Part shown: positions 1 through 6,977 of the stretch, in pieces | Layout of the letters: the number at the start of each line of letters is the position of its first letter | How positions within the stretch are numbered: position 1 is the first letter of the stretch | Assembly (NCBI GenBank): GCA_007119795.1 | Contig: SKOZ01000049.1 | Coordinates: 1-8,623, forward strand | Direction: 5' to 3' | Length of the DNA stretch: 8,623 nt | DNA from: Planctomycetales bacterium | GTDB taxonomy: Bacteria; Planctomycetota; Planctomycetia; Pirellulales; Thermoguttaceae | Notes under the pieces: generated by a model | What the model was told of the DNA's origin: nothing | Database searches by the model: none | Seen by the model: the letters and a program-made list of their open reading frames with translations, nothing else | Translations under genes and position numbers: made by a program

Positions 1-555
1 GAGGCCTTCCTGCAGCACTTCCCCGACGCCACCGGCTACCGCTTCTTCCTCGTCGAGGCCCCGGCCGAGAGCGCCGAGGCCGTCCGTGCCGTCCTCGAGA
101 CGCGGCTGGGCGATTTCGGTGTCGTGGCCGAGACCACCGGCGAGCGGCTGGCCGGTTTCCTGGCCGTGCAGAACACCTACCTGAGCACCTTCCAGACGCT
201 CGGCGGCCTGGGCCTGCTGCTGGGGACCTTCGGCCTAGCGGCGGTGCAACTGCGGAATGTCTTCGAGCGCCGCCGCGAGCTGGCCCTGCTCCGAGCGGCG
301 GGCATGACCCGAGCCATGATCGGCCGGCTGGTCTTCTGGGAGAACTCCCTCCTGCTCCTCGGCGGTGTCGGCTGCGGCCTCGCCGCCGCCGCCGTCGCCG
401 TGTTCCCCCACCTCCTCTTCGGCACCGCGGCCGTCCCCTGGCTCTCGCTGGCACTCCTCTTCCTGCTCGTCCTCGCCGCGGGCCTCATTGCCGGCACCAT
501 CGCCGTCCGCAACGCCGTCGCCGCTCCCCTCGTGGCCGCACTCCGCGGTGAATAG
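1..555 (+). CDS. FtsX/MacB-family ABC transporter permease, C-terminal fragment
   Basis: The reading frame is open from base 1 and stops at 553-555, giving the last 184 residues of a longer protein whose start lies outside the window. Three hydrophobic stretches are visible, at fragment residues about 64-84, 114-135 and 146-168. They fit the last three membrane helices of an FtsX domain. Between the first two lies the cytoplasmic coupling segment ERRRELALLRAAGMTR (about 89-103), a hallmark of FtsX/MacB permeases, which contact an ABC ATPase. Residues 1-60 are soluble and would be the end of the periplasmic domain. In this family such proteins export lipoproteins, peptides or drugs, or signal by mechanotransmission; the substrate cannot be told from this part. 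The partner ATPase, if adjacent, would lie upstream. The wording NTYLSTFQTLGGLGLLLG recalls planctomycete homologues (from memory). Confidence 0.9.
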   Translation, partial: EAFLQHFPDATGYRFFLVEAPAESAEAVRAVLETRLGDFGVVAETTGERLAGFLAVQNTYLSTFQTLGGLGLLLGTFGLAAVQLRNVFERRRELALLRAAGMTRAMIGRLVFWENSLLLLGGVGCGLAAAAVAVFPHLLFGTAAVPWLSLALLFLLVLAAGLIAGTIAVRNAVAAPLVAALRGE

Positions 556-766
556 CGTTCACCTCGTACCCCAGCCCCAACTCGGACACACCCGGCCGCG
601 AAGCCCTGCTTTGCCGGCTGGCCACCTCGCCGAACCGTTCCACGGCCGTCTGTGCTGCCGCATCGGCGCGCCCCGTCGGCGCCGGCCGGCCGCGGTGGTA
701 CAAAGGGGGCATGATGGAGACGGTCTTTATGCACCAGCAAGGGGCGGTGGGAAAGGAGCGACAGCC
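556..766. other. Intergenic spacer between permease and nitroreductase genes
   Basis: This 211-nt spacer has no convincing gene of normal size. It holds an inverted repeat, CGGCGC at 664-669 and GCGCCG at 679-684 with a 9-nt loop. This could be part of a terminator for the permease transcript, but no T-run follows. From about 700 it holds the leader of the nitroreductase gene, including a possible 19-codon frame annotated separately. I could not assign a convincing -10/-35 promoter. Confidence 0.5.
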
Positions 767-770
767 ATGA
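711..770 (+). CDS. Possible 19-codon leader peptide overlapping the nitroreductase start
   Basis: Tandem ATG codons at 711 and 714 open a frame encoding MMETVFMHQQGAVGKERQP. It ends in TGA at 768-770, so its stop overlaps the downstream start as ATGA, the classic geometry of translational coupling. A purine run AAAGGGGG at 702-709 lies directly upstream, but the spacing is short (1 nt to the first ATG, 4 nt to the second), which weakens the case. The downstream gene also has its own good ribosome site inside this frame, so coupling would not be essential. The peptide has no recognised motif and no attenuator-type codon run. It may be a chance frame. Confidence 0.22.
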   Translation: MMETVFMHQQGAVGKERQP

Positions 771-1327
771 ACGTACTCGAGGCAATCCGGACGCGGCGCA
801 GCGTTCGGTCCTTCGCGGCCCACAAGCCCATTCCCGCGGAAGTGACGGCGCGGATGCGCGAGGCGCTCCGCCTGGCGCCGTCCGCGTGCAATATTCAGCC
901 GTGGCATTTCATCTTCGTCGCCGACGCCACACTTCGCCGAGAGGTGGCCCAGGTATCCAATGGCCAGAACTGGATGGCCGACGCGCCGCTCCTCGTCGTC
1001 GGCTGCGGCTTCCCCGAGCAGGCGTACCAGCGCATGGGCGGCTACGGGAACAGCATCGACGTGGACGTGGCCATCGCCCTGGATCACCTGACCCTGGCAG
1101 CCGTCGCCGAGGGGCTTGGGACCTGCTGGATCGGCGCCTTTGACGAGACGAAGGTCAAGCATCTGCTGGGGATTCCGGAGCGGGTCAAGGTGGTGGCCAT
1201 GACACCGCTCGGCTACCCGTCCTCGGACGACCTCAACCGTCCGGCTGCCCCCGGCCAGCGCAAGGGGGAAGGCGAGGTCTTCAGCATGGACCGCTTCGGA
1301 AACCCGCTTGCCGGAAAGGGAACGTGA
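767..1327 (+). CDS. Nitroreductase family protein (FMN-dependent)
   Basis: This 186-residue protein has the usual length for a compact single-domain nitroreductase. Such enzymes bind FMN as homodimers and reduce nitro groups, quinones or similar acceptors with NAD(P)H in the cytoplasm; the physiological substrate is unknown. Visible family signatures are the N-terminal FMN-phosphate motif RTRRSVRSF (residues 8-16), APSACNIQPWHF (37-48), the D-x-A-x-A-x-D-H-L helix (98-108) leading into EGLGTCWIGAF (115-125), and MTPLGYP (145-151). The start at 767 is chosen because it directly precedes MNVLEAIRTRRS, the usual N-terminus, and has AAAGGAG at 752-758 with 8 nt spacing. The frame is open well upstream (an ATG lies at 365), but that extension runs through the permease gene and is low-complexity. 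No partner gene in the window suggests a specific pathway. Confidence 0.93.
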   Translation: MNVLEAIRTRRSVRSFAAHKPIPAEVTARMREALRLAPSACNIQPWHFIFVADATLRREVAQVSNGQNWMADAPLLVVGCGFPEQAYQRMGGYGNSIDVDVAIALDHLTLAAVAEGLGTCWIGAFDETKVKHLLGIPERVKVVAMTPLGYPSSDDLNRPAAPGQRKGEGEVFSMDRFGNPLAGKGT

Positions 1328-1488
1328 ACCGTGCCCGGCAAGTGTGCTCCGGGACCTGCGCCGGCGGGAGTGGCTGAAACGCGCCGTTCCCCGAGGGGCG
1401 CAGGTCGCGGATGTCGGGGCATCCGCGCGTCGTCCGCTTCGGGTGCCATGGCTTCGAGACCCAAACTCACGCGAGGGAGAATTCCACG
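1328..1488 (+). promoter_or_regulatory. Inverted-repeat-rich leader/spacer before the first beta-helix gene
   Basis: These 161 nt contain several nested or adjacent inverted repeats. CCCGG 1334-1338 pairs with CCGGG 1349-1353 (10-nt loop), a candidate terminator stem for the nitroreductase gene. GACCTGCGCC 1353-1362 pairs exactly with GGCGCAGGTC 1397-1406 and encloses CCCC-GA-GGGG at 1389-1398. CGCGGATG 1406-1413 pairs with CATCCGCG 1420-1427 around a 6-nt loop. The ribosome site GAGGGAG (1473-1479) follows. The arrangement could be terminator stems, a structured 5' leader, or both. I do not recognise a known riboswitch class, and GC-rich DNA produces some short stems by chance. Confidence 0.4.
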
Positions 1489-3408
1489 ATGAACCAGACC
1501 CGTTCTTGCCCGCCCGTGCTCGTGCTCGTGCTGCTGGCCGCCGCCGGGATCGCGCTGGCTTCAGCGGAGGCGCGCGCGGAGGCGGCGCTTACGATCCATG
1601 TAGCCGTTGACGGCGATGATGATGCTGCGGGCACCGCCGGCGAGCCCTTGCAGTCGCTGCCGGCCGCGAAGCAGCGCGTCCGCGATCATCTCGCGGAGGA
1701 GCCTGCTTCGGACGTCGCAGTGATCCTGCACGAAGGGGTGCATCGCCTCACCGAGCCGCTGCGCTACACCCCGGCCGATAGCCCCGCGGCAGGCCACACC
1801 GTCACGTGGCAGGCGGCCGAGGGCGCGGAGGTGCGGATCAGCGGCGGCCGGGTGATCGACAACTGGCAGCGGCGCGACGACGGTGCTTTCGTTGCCACGC
1901 TCGACGAGGTCGCCGCCGGCGAGTGGACCTTCCGCGAACTCTTCGTCGGCGGCGAGCGCCGCCCCCGCGCCCGCTACCCCAGCAGCGGCTATGCCCACGT
2001 CGCCGCCGTCGGCGAGGACCGCCGCACGAACTTCACTTTCCACGAAGGCGACGTGCCCGAGGCGCTCGACGGCGACCTGGCCGACACGCCCCTCGAGCTC
2101 GTCTTCTTCCACGACTGGTCCAGCAGCCGCACCCCCGTGGCCTCCATCGACCAGGAGGCGCGGCGCCTCGACACCCGCGTCGAAGTGGGCCCCTCGCTGC
2201 ACTTCTTCCACATGGACAACTGGGAGCCGGACCCGCGCTATTACCTGGAGAACCACCCCGCCCTGCTCGATACTCCCGGGGAATGGTACCTCGACACCGC
2301 CACCGGCGAACTGACGTACCTGCCCAAGGAAGGTGAATCGATCGACACCATCGAGGCCGTCGCCCCCGTTGCCGAGGGGCTGGTGCAGGCCCGGGGCGAG
2401 GCGGACGAGCCGGTGCGGGGGCTGATCTTTCGGGGACTGCACTTCGAGCATTCCGCCTGGCCGACGCCGGCCGACGGCTACGCCGGCGTCCAGGCTACCG
2501 CCCACGATCGCCGCGACGGCGGCGGATGGTCGTTCGTCCCCGCGGCCCTCTCCTTCGAGCGGGCCGAGGAGTGCCAGATCGTCGGCGGCAGCGTGCGGCG
2601 CGTGGGCGGCGCAGCCGTCTGGTTCGGCAGCCGGTGCCACGGAAACCGGATCGGGGGCAATCTCATCGACGACGTCGCCGGCAACGGCATCATGATCGGC
2701 GAGGACCGCGCCCGCCAGATCGGCGGCAAGTCCTGGATCCACGCCGCTCCCGAAGAGGCCGCCACCGCCAACGTCATCGAGGACAACCTCGTCCAGCGCG
2801 TGGGCGTGCAGTTCTTCGGGGCCGTAGGCATCTGGGTGGGCATGGCGGCCGACACGGAAATCCGCCACAACACGATCCGCCAGACCCCCTACACCGGCAT
2901 CTCCGTCGGCTGGCTGTGGAACCCCGACCCCACACCCTGCCGCGGCACGCTGATCGAAGCCAACCAAATCCACGACGTCATGCAGGTCCTCTCCGACGGC
3001 GGGGGCATCTACACGCTCGGCTGGCAGCCGGGCGCCGTCTTCCGCGAGAACCTCATCCACGGCGTGCCGCTGAACCTCGGCCGCGCCGAGAGCAACGGCA
3101 TGTTCATCGACGAGGGCTCCAAGGGCCTGCGCATCGAGCACAACGTGATCTACGACGTCGACCGCTCGCCCCTGCGCTTCCACCGTGCCGAGGAGAACCA
3201 CGTCCGCCACAACACGCTGGTCCTGCCCGACGCACAGACGCCCGTGTTCCGCTTCAACGCCACGCCGGAGGAGAACATCGAGGCGGCGGACAACGAGATC
3301 GTCACCGCCGATGCCTTCGACCCCGCCGCGGTGGGCGCGCTGCGCGAACGGGTCGGCCCCACCATCGCCCACGACGACGTGCCCGATCCGGCCGACACGT
3401 TCGACTGA
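1489..3408 (+). CDS. Secreted right-handed parallel beta-helix protein, GH141-like
   Basis: A 639-residue exported protein. The signal peptide covers residues 1 to about 30 (hydrophobic PVLVLVLLAAAGIALA, then AEARA). An N-terminal segment VAVDGDDDAAGT (38-49) opens the fold, followed by LFVGGERRPRARYP (151-164) and YYLENHPALLDTPGEWYLD (251-269). Repeated N-x-I/L-x-x-V rungs run from about 360 to 580. This order resembles GH141 proteins, beta-helix glycosidases acting on fucose- or xylose-containing polysaccharides. Two Asp residues, D503 in SDGGGIYTLG and D541 in MFIDEGSKG, sit where I would expect the catalytic acids; that assignment is from memory of the family. The start at 1489 is favoured by the signal peptide and by GAGGGAG at 1473-1479, 9 nt upstream. 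An in-frame ATG at 1411 would bury the signal and lies in a hairpin. The gene is convergent with a relative at 3661-6051. Activity and substrate are unproven. Confidence 0.85.
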   Translation: MNQTRSCPPVLVLVLLAAAGIALASAEARAEAALTIHVAVDGDDDAAGTAGEPLQSLPAAKQRVRDHLAEEPASDVAVILHEGVHRLTEPLRYTPADSPAAGHTVTWQAAEGAEVRISGGRVIDNWQRRDDGAFVATLDEVAAGEWTFRELFVGGERRPRARYPSSGYAHVAAVGEDRRTNFTFHEGDVPEALDGDLADTPLELVFFHDWSSSRTPVASIDQEARRLDTRVEVGPSLHFFHMDNWEPDPRYYLENHPALLDTPGEWYLDTATGELTYLPKEGESIDTIEAVAPVAEGLVQARGEADEPVRGLIFRGLHFEHSAWPTPADGYAGVQATAHDRRDGGGWSFVPAALSFERAEECQIVGGSVRRVGGAAVWFGSRCHGNRIGGNLIDDVAGNGIMIGEDRARQIGGKSWIHAAPEEAATANVIEDNLVQRVGVQFFGAVGIWVGMAADTEIRHNTIRQTPYTGISVGWLWNPDPTPCRGTLIEANQIHDVMQVLSDGGGIYTLGWQPGAVFRENLIHGVPLNLGRAESNGMFIDEGSKGLRIEHNVIYDVDRSPLRFHRAEENHVRHNTLVLPDAQTPVFRFNATPEENIEAADNEIVTADAFDPAAVGALRERVGPTIAHDDVPDPADTFD

Positions 3409-3614
3409 GAAGCGGCAGGGGCCTCGGGGCGAAAGCGGCGGCGCGCGATCGCCCGCCGGCGGCGGGCAGGGAAGACGGCGCCGCTTCCCGCCTGCGGCCC
3501 AGGCTGGCGCGGCGCCGCGTCCGGAACCCGGTGGACGAAAAAGGCTCTTCCGGCGTGAATGCCGGAGCGCGTGTCTCCCGTGACCGGCGCGAGCGATGCG
3601 CCGGCGGCATCCGC
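3409..3614. repeat. Cluster of four inverted repeats in the convergent intergenic region
   Basis: Between two convergent stop codons there are four stem-forming repeats before the large palindrome. They are GCCCGCC/GGCGGGC at 3451-3457/3461-3467 (3-nt loop), CGGCGCCGC/GCGGCGCCG at 3476-3484/3509-3517 (24-nt loop), TCCGGC/GCCGGA at 3549-3554/3561-3566 (6-nt loop), and CCGGCGC/GCGCCGG at 3584-3590/3598-3604 (7-nt loop). The first is 42 nt past the stop of the first beta-helix gene and could help end its transcript. None has a T-run. No open frame here has recognisable protein character. High GC makes individual short stems unremarkable; the density is the observation. Confidence 0.5.
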
Positions 3615-3655
3615 GCCGGCCACTGCCTTCCCGCAGCGGGAAGGCAGTGGCCGGC
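3615..3655. terminator. Perfect 41-nt palindrome, likely bidirectional terminator hairpin
   Basis: Bases 3615-3634 are the exact reverse complement of 3636-3655, with a single A at 3635 between them, giving a 20-bp perfect inverted repeat. In RNA the innermost pairs would open to form a small loop, leaving about 18 bp of stem. It begins 5 nt after the stop codon of the minus-strand beta-helix gene and lies about 206 nt past the stop of the plus-strand one. This fits a terminator or 3' stabiliser shared by convergent genes. No T-run follows on either strand, so a standard intrinsic terminator is not shown; an operator, a dispersed palindromic element or a mobile-element scar remain possible. 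Confidence 0.6.
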
Positions 3656-3660
3656 CGCCG

Positions 3661-6051
3661 TTACGGGTGAGCGGCGGTGGTGATTCGCCAAGCGCCGTCG
3701 CGCGCCCTCCGGGTGCCGCGGTTCGAGCGCGAGTCGGCCACCGCGGCCTCGACCTGCCAGTAGTAGACGTCGCCGGGGGCGAGCTGATCTGTCGCGAGGT
3801 GGTTGGCCCTCACGTCTTTTTCCAGCACCACCTCCTGCATCCCGGCGTCGGCGGCTACCTTCACGCGGTAGACGTCGGCGTTCGGCGAAGGCGCCCACCA
3901 GAGCTGCACCCTTTCCGGGTCGATCCCTTCCGTCCCGTCGGCCGGACCGAGCTTGGCGAAGGGATGCGGACCGAGCGTGCGGCGGTGTTCATCGCGGTAG
4001 AGGCCGATGTCGTAGAAGGGGATCGGCTGGAAGGCGATATCCTCCCCGTCCGCGCCGTAGACGCGGTCGGAGACGTCTTCGGCTACGCGGTCGAGCAACG
4101 GCGAGTCCTCGCGGAGCTGAAAGTCGAGCTCGTCCGGATTGACGAAATGGCTGAAATCGTCGTCGGTCTCGAAGTTGTTCCACCGCGGCGTGCCCTCGTT
4201 GTATCCCTCATAGGTGTCGTGGAGGTAGGGGTAGCGGGTCCGGTAGGGGGCTTCGGCGATGTTCATGGCCGCCACCTTCTCGGGGAAGCCGTGGCCGTGG
4301 GGTTCGTCGGTATGCATCTTGCTGATGGCACGGGCGATCCCTTGCCGGTCGCCGGGTCCGTCCTGCACGAGCTGCGGGCTGTCGACGGCGATGTTGTTGG
4401 CGATCGAGGCGCCGCCGCCGCCGTGGAACTTGATCACGCCGGTCGAGCCGGTGCGGTAGAAGACGTTGCCGAAGACCTTCGCCACGTAGATCGTGTCGTC
4501 GTCGAAGAAGATCGCCTGCACGCCGGGACCACCCTCTTGGAAGTCGAAGAGATGGTGGAAGAAGTTGTACTCGATGACGTTGCCCGCGAAGGTCGGGTCG
4601 CGGCCGATGTAGATCGAGCCCATGTCGGAGATGTCGCGGAGCACGCGGTGGATCTCGTTGAAGGCGATGCGGTGCTCGTTGCCCGAGAAGGTGACGCCCT
4701 GGTGGAGGGCATGGTGCATGTGGTTGTGCTCGATCCGGCTGCCGACGCCCGAGGCGCTGACGGCGGGGTTGTAGTGGCGGATCCAGCGGTTGTAGCGGTG
4801 GATGTCGCAGTTGCGGACCGCGTGGCCAGCGGGCGCGAGCGTGGCGCGGTCGCCGCCGCTTAGGGTGATGCCGCCGCGGCCGGTGTGGTAGACGTTGCAA
4901 CTGACGACGTGGTGCCCGCTGCCGCCGGCGATCGATACGGCATTCCCGCCCAGGGCCCGCAGCGTGCAGCCGACGACGCGGTTGTCTTCGCCGCCGCGGA
5001 TGCGGATGCCCATGCCGCGGGCGTTCTCGAAAACGAGCCCTTCGATGCGCACGTGTGAGGTGCCGTTGAGGTCGATGAACGGATCGGCGAGCGCCGAGAG
5101 CTGGATCCGCGAATGCGCGAGCGGGTAGGGAGGTAGGAAATAGAGGACGCCGGCATTGCGATCGATGTAGTACTCGCCGGGGAGCTCGATCTCCTCGATG
5201 AGGTTGACGGCGTAGTAGTGCGTCTGGAAGTTGCCCGGGAATCCCGGCTGGCGGAAGCCGTAGCTGTGGGGGCCGTCGGTGGTGATGGTGCCCGCCTCGG
5301 TGTCGATCTCGGCGACGCCGATCGTGTCGTGCCCCCAGCTCACGCCGAAGAGGCCCGAGATGAACAGGTCCTCCGCGTCCACCCAGCGTTGCGCCCGGTC
5401 GGTGTTGTATCGGAAGATCCCGGGTTTCTCCTCCTCGTCGCCGTCGCGGGGCCGGCTGCCCGATTGCAGCACCTCACCCAGGGGGATGTGCCCCTCGTTG
5501 GGCCAGCGGGCCACGGTCTGCGGCACGCCGTCGAGAAAGAGCTCCATGGGTGCAGGAATGTCGGGCCGGCCCCAGCCGCGGGGCCCGAAGCGGCCGTAGT
5601 CGGTGATTCCCAGCCCGCGGAGATCGACCTCGCGCACCGCGTCGCGGACCTCGGACAGGAGTCGCGCGCGGACATCCGGGTCGCCTACCGGGCGGAAGTC
5701 GTCCGCGTCGATCGTCTGCCCACCGTCGAGGATCGCGGTCTCGCCGGCGGCCGCCCGATACGTGATCGGCGCGTCGGCTTCCCCCGAATCCTGCCCATCG
5801 AGGACGAAGCTGTGCTCGCGCGAGTAGCGTCCGCCGCGGAGGATTACGGCGCCGCCGCCGAATTCATCTTCACCGTGGGCGCGCAGCTCGCGGAGGGCAT
5901 CGCGGGCCCGCTCGAGCGTGCGGAAGGGTCGATCCTTGGTGCCCGGATGGCTGTCGTCGCCGTCCGGCGCCACGTAGAAATCGGCGGCAGCGGCCGGCCA
6001 TGCCAGGGCAGCCATGAGCAGGCCGACGGCTGTCATGCGGAGTGGAGACAT
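3661..6051 (-). CDS. Secreted beta-helix protein, GH141-like, with C-terminal fibronectin III-like domain
   Basis: This 796-residue exported protein has a signal peptide at residues 1-23 (hydrophobic AVGLLMAALAWP, then AAAAD). It shares the domain order of the other beta-helix protein in the window: FYVAPDGDDSHPGT (25-38), LFLDGVPQTVARWPNEG (171-187), ELPGEYYIDRNAGVLYFLP (289-307), then beta-helix rungs at about 330-560. The presumed acidic pair is D476 in SDMGSIYIG and one of D517-D519 in FFDDD. After a linker, about 700-796 form a fibronectin-III-like domain with the ending YYWQVEA (763-769), absent from the shorter relative. GH141-like enzymes cleave fucosyl or xylosyl linkages; activity here is inferred. 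The start at 6051 has GAGGTG at 6063-6058, 6 nt upstream; the frame extends to 6396 but only through the neighbouring gene. It lies 64 nt downstream of the SDR gene on the same strand, so it could be co-transcribed. Confidence 0.85.
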   Translation of the reverse strand: MSPLRMTAVGLLMAALAWPAAAADFYVAPDGDDSHPGTKDRPFRTLERARDALRELRAHGEDEFGGGAVILRGGRYSREHSFVLDGQDSGEADAPITYRAAAGETAILDGGQTIDADDFRPVGDPDVRARLLSEVRDAVREVDLRGLGITDYGRFGPRGWGRPDIPAPMELFLDGVPQTVARWPNEGHIPLGEVLQSGSRPRDGDEEEKPGIFRYNTDRAQRWVDAEDLFISGLFGVSWGHDTIGVAEIDTEAGTITTDGPHSYGFRQPGFPGNFQTHYYAVNLIEEIELPGEYYIDRNAGVLYFLPPYPLAHSRIQLSALADPFIDLNGTSHVRIEGLVFENARGMGIRIRGGEDNRVVGCTLRALGGNAVSIAGGSGHHVVSCNVYHTGRGGITLSGGDRATLAPAGHAVRNCDIHRYNRWIRHYNPAVSASGVGSRIEHNHMHHALHQGVTFSGNEHRIAFNEIHRVLRDISDMGSIYIGRDPTFAGNVIEYNFFHHLFDFQEGGPGVQAIFFDDDTIYVAKVFGNVFYRTGSTGVIKFHGGGGASIANNIAVDSPQLVQDGPGDRQGIARAISKMHTDEPHGHGFPEKVAAMNIAEAPYRTRYPYLHDTYEGYNEGTPRWNNFETDDDFSHFVNPDELDFQLREDSPLLDRVAEDVSDRVYGADGEDIAFQPIPFYDIGLYRDEHRRTLGPHPFAKLGPADGTEGIDPERVQLWWAPSPNADVYRVKVAADAGMQEVVLEKDVRANHLATDQLAPGDVYYWQVEAAVADSRSNRGTRRARDGAWRITTAAHP

Positions 6052-6115
6052 CGCTTGCACCTCGCGTAAGTATTGGTGATGGGTATGACCATTGAACCAT
6101 TTCCATGCCGACAAG

Positions 6116-6967
6116 CTACGAGGCTTCGGCGGCAATCGCGGCGAGCCCTTCGCGGAAGCTCGGGTATTGGAGGGTGACGCCGAGCTCGGCGGCCATGCGG
6201 GCGTTCGAGACCCGCTTGTCGCCGCCCCGCCGCAATTGGTCGGCCGCCACGAGGACGAACCGCGGCTCGGCGGCGCCGAGCAGGGCGGCCAGGTGGCGGT
6301 AGAAGGTAAGGCGGTCGGTAGGGTGGCCGTCGGAAACGAGGTAGGTCCGCGGCGGGCGGCCGCGGCGCTCGGCGGCGAGCACCACCTCGGCGGCATCGTC
6401 CACGTGGATCAGGTTGAGTGCCGCATCGGCAGCGACCTCGATCGGCCGGCCGGCAAGCACGTCCTTCAGGCGCGGCAGTCGCCCCGGCCCATAGAGCCCG
6501 GCCAGCCGCAGCACGATGGCCCGCTCGCCCCACGGATGGGCCGCCAAGAGGCGTTCGGCCGCCAAGCCCGTCTTCCCCGCCTCGCGCGTGGGCCGGCAGG
6601 CCGTGGTCTCGTCGACCCAGGCGCCCCCCGCCGCCCCGAAGACGCTGGTCGAGCTTACGTAGATGAACCGCCCGACGGCCGGCAGGGCATCGAGCGCCGC
6701 GCGCAGCCCCTCGAGCGTCGCCGATCGCCGCGAGACGCCGCTGCGGGGGTCGTAGGCGATCGCGTAGAGGACCGTCTCCACCGCAGGGAGACCGGCAAGG
6801 GTGGCCGCGTCGGTCACGTCGCCCAATAGGGGCTGGACCCCATCGGCCGCCAGTTCGGCCGCTCTCGCGGGCACCCGGGTGACGGCATAGACCGTCTCGC
6901 CCGCGGCCCGCCAACGCCGCGCCACGCGATGCCCCAGGTAGCCGCAACCAAAGATCAGCTTCGCCAT
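6116..6967 (-). CDS. Atypical SDR (NAD(P)-binding Rossmann) protein, YeeZ-like
   Basis: A 283-residue cytoplasmic protein with a Rossmann fold. The nucleotide-binding motif GCGYLG is at residues 7-12. SSTSVFG is at 105-111, RLAGLYGPGR at 154-163, NLIHVDD at 185-191 and ELGVTLQYPS at 261-270. This pattern matches E. coli YeeZ and related atypical (extended-type) SDR proteins. The canonical catalytic YxxxK is not present: the equivalent region reads EAGKTGLAAE (129-138), which is usual for this subgroup, so ordinary dehydrogenase or epimerase activity should not be assumed. The start at 6967 gives the family N-terminus MAKLIFGCGYLG, with AAGGAAGGAG just upstream. The gene begins 10 nt after the proline-rich gene ends, implying one transcript. 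The function is not established. Confidence 0.88.
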   Translation of the reverse strand: MAKLIFGCGYLGHRVARRWRAAGETVYAVTRVPARAAELAADGVQPLLGDVTDAATLAGLPAVETVLYAIAYDPRSGVSRRSATLEGLRAALDALPAVGRFIYVSSTSVFGAAGGAWVDETTACRPTREAGKTGLAAERLLAAHPWGERAIVLRLAGLYGPGRLPRLKDVLAGRPIEVAADAALNLIHVDDAAEVVLAAERRGRPPRTYLVSDGHPTDRLTFYRHLAALLGAAEPRFVLVAADQLRRGGDKRVSNARMAAELGVTLQYPSFREGLAAIAAEAS

Positions 6968-6977
6968 GGCTCCTTCC

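Noticed and set aside
365..766. N-terminal extension of the nitroreductase frame
   Set aside because: It overlaps the permease gene out of frame, is serine/proline-rich and has no family match; the ATG at 767 has a proper ribosome site.
1561..3372. Long open frame (603 codons) on the minus strand opposite the first beta-helix gene
   Set aside because: Antisense shadow of a GC-rich gene: valine-, glycine- and aspartate-heavy repetitive composition and no family motif, while the plus-strand frame has a signal peptide and clear domains.
3559..4863. 434-codon plus-strand frame opposite the second beta-helix gene
   Set aside because: Valine/glutamate/aspartate-rich antisense composition and overlap with the palindrome; the minus-strand protein explains the DNA.
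5218..6069. 283-codon plus-strand frame opposite the N-terminal half of the second beta-helix gene
   Set aside because: Antisense artefact; no ribosome site or recognisable domain.
6092..6829. 245-codon plus-strand frame opposite the SDR gene
   Set aside because: Compositionally biased translation with no motif; the minus strand encodes a well-conserved Rossmann protein.
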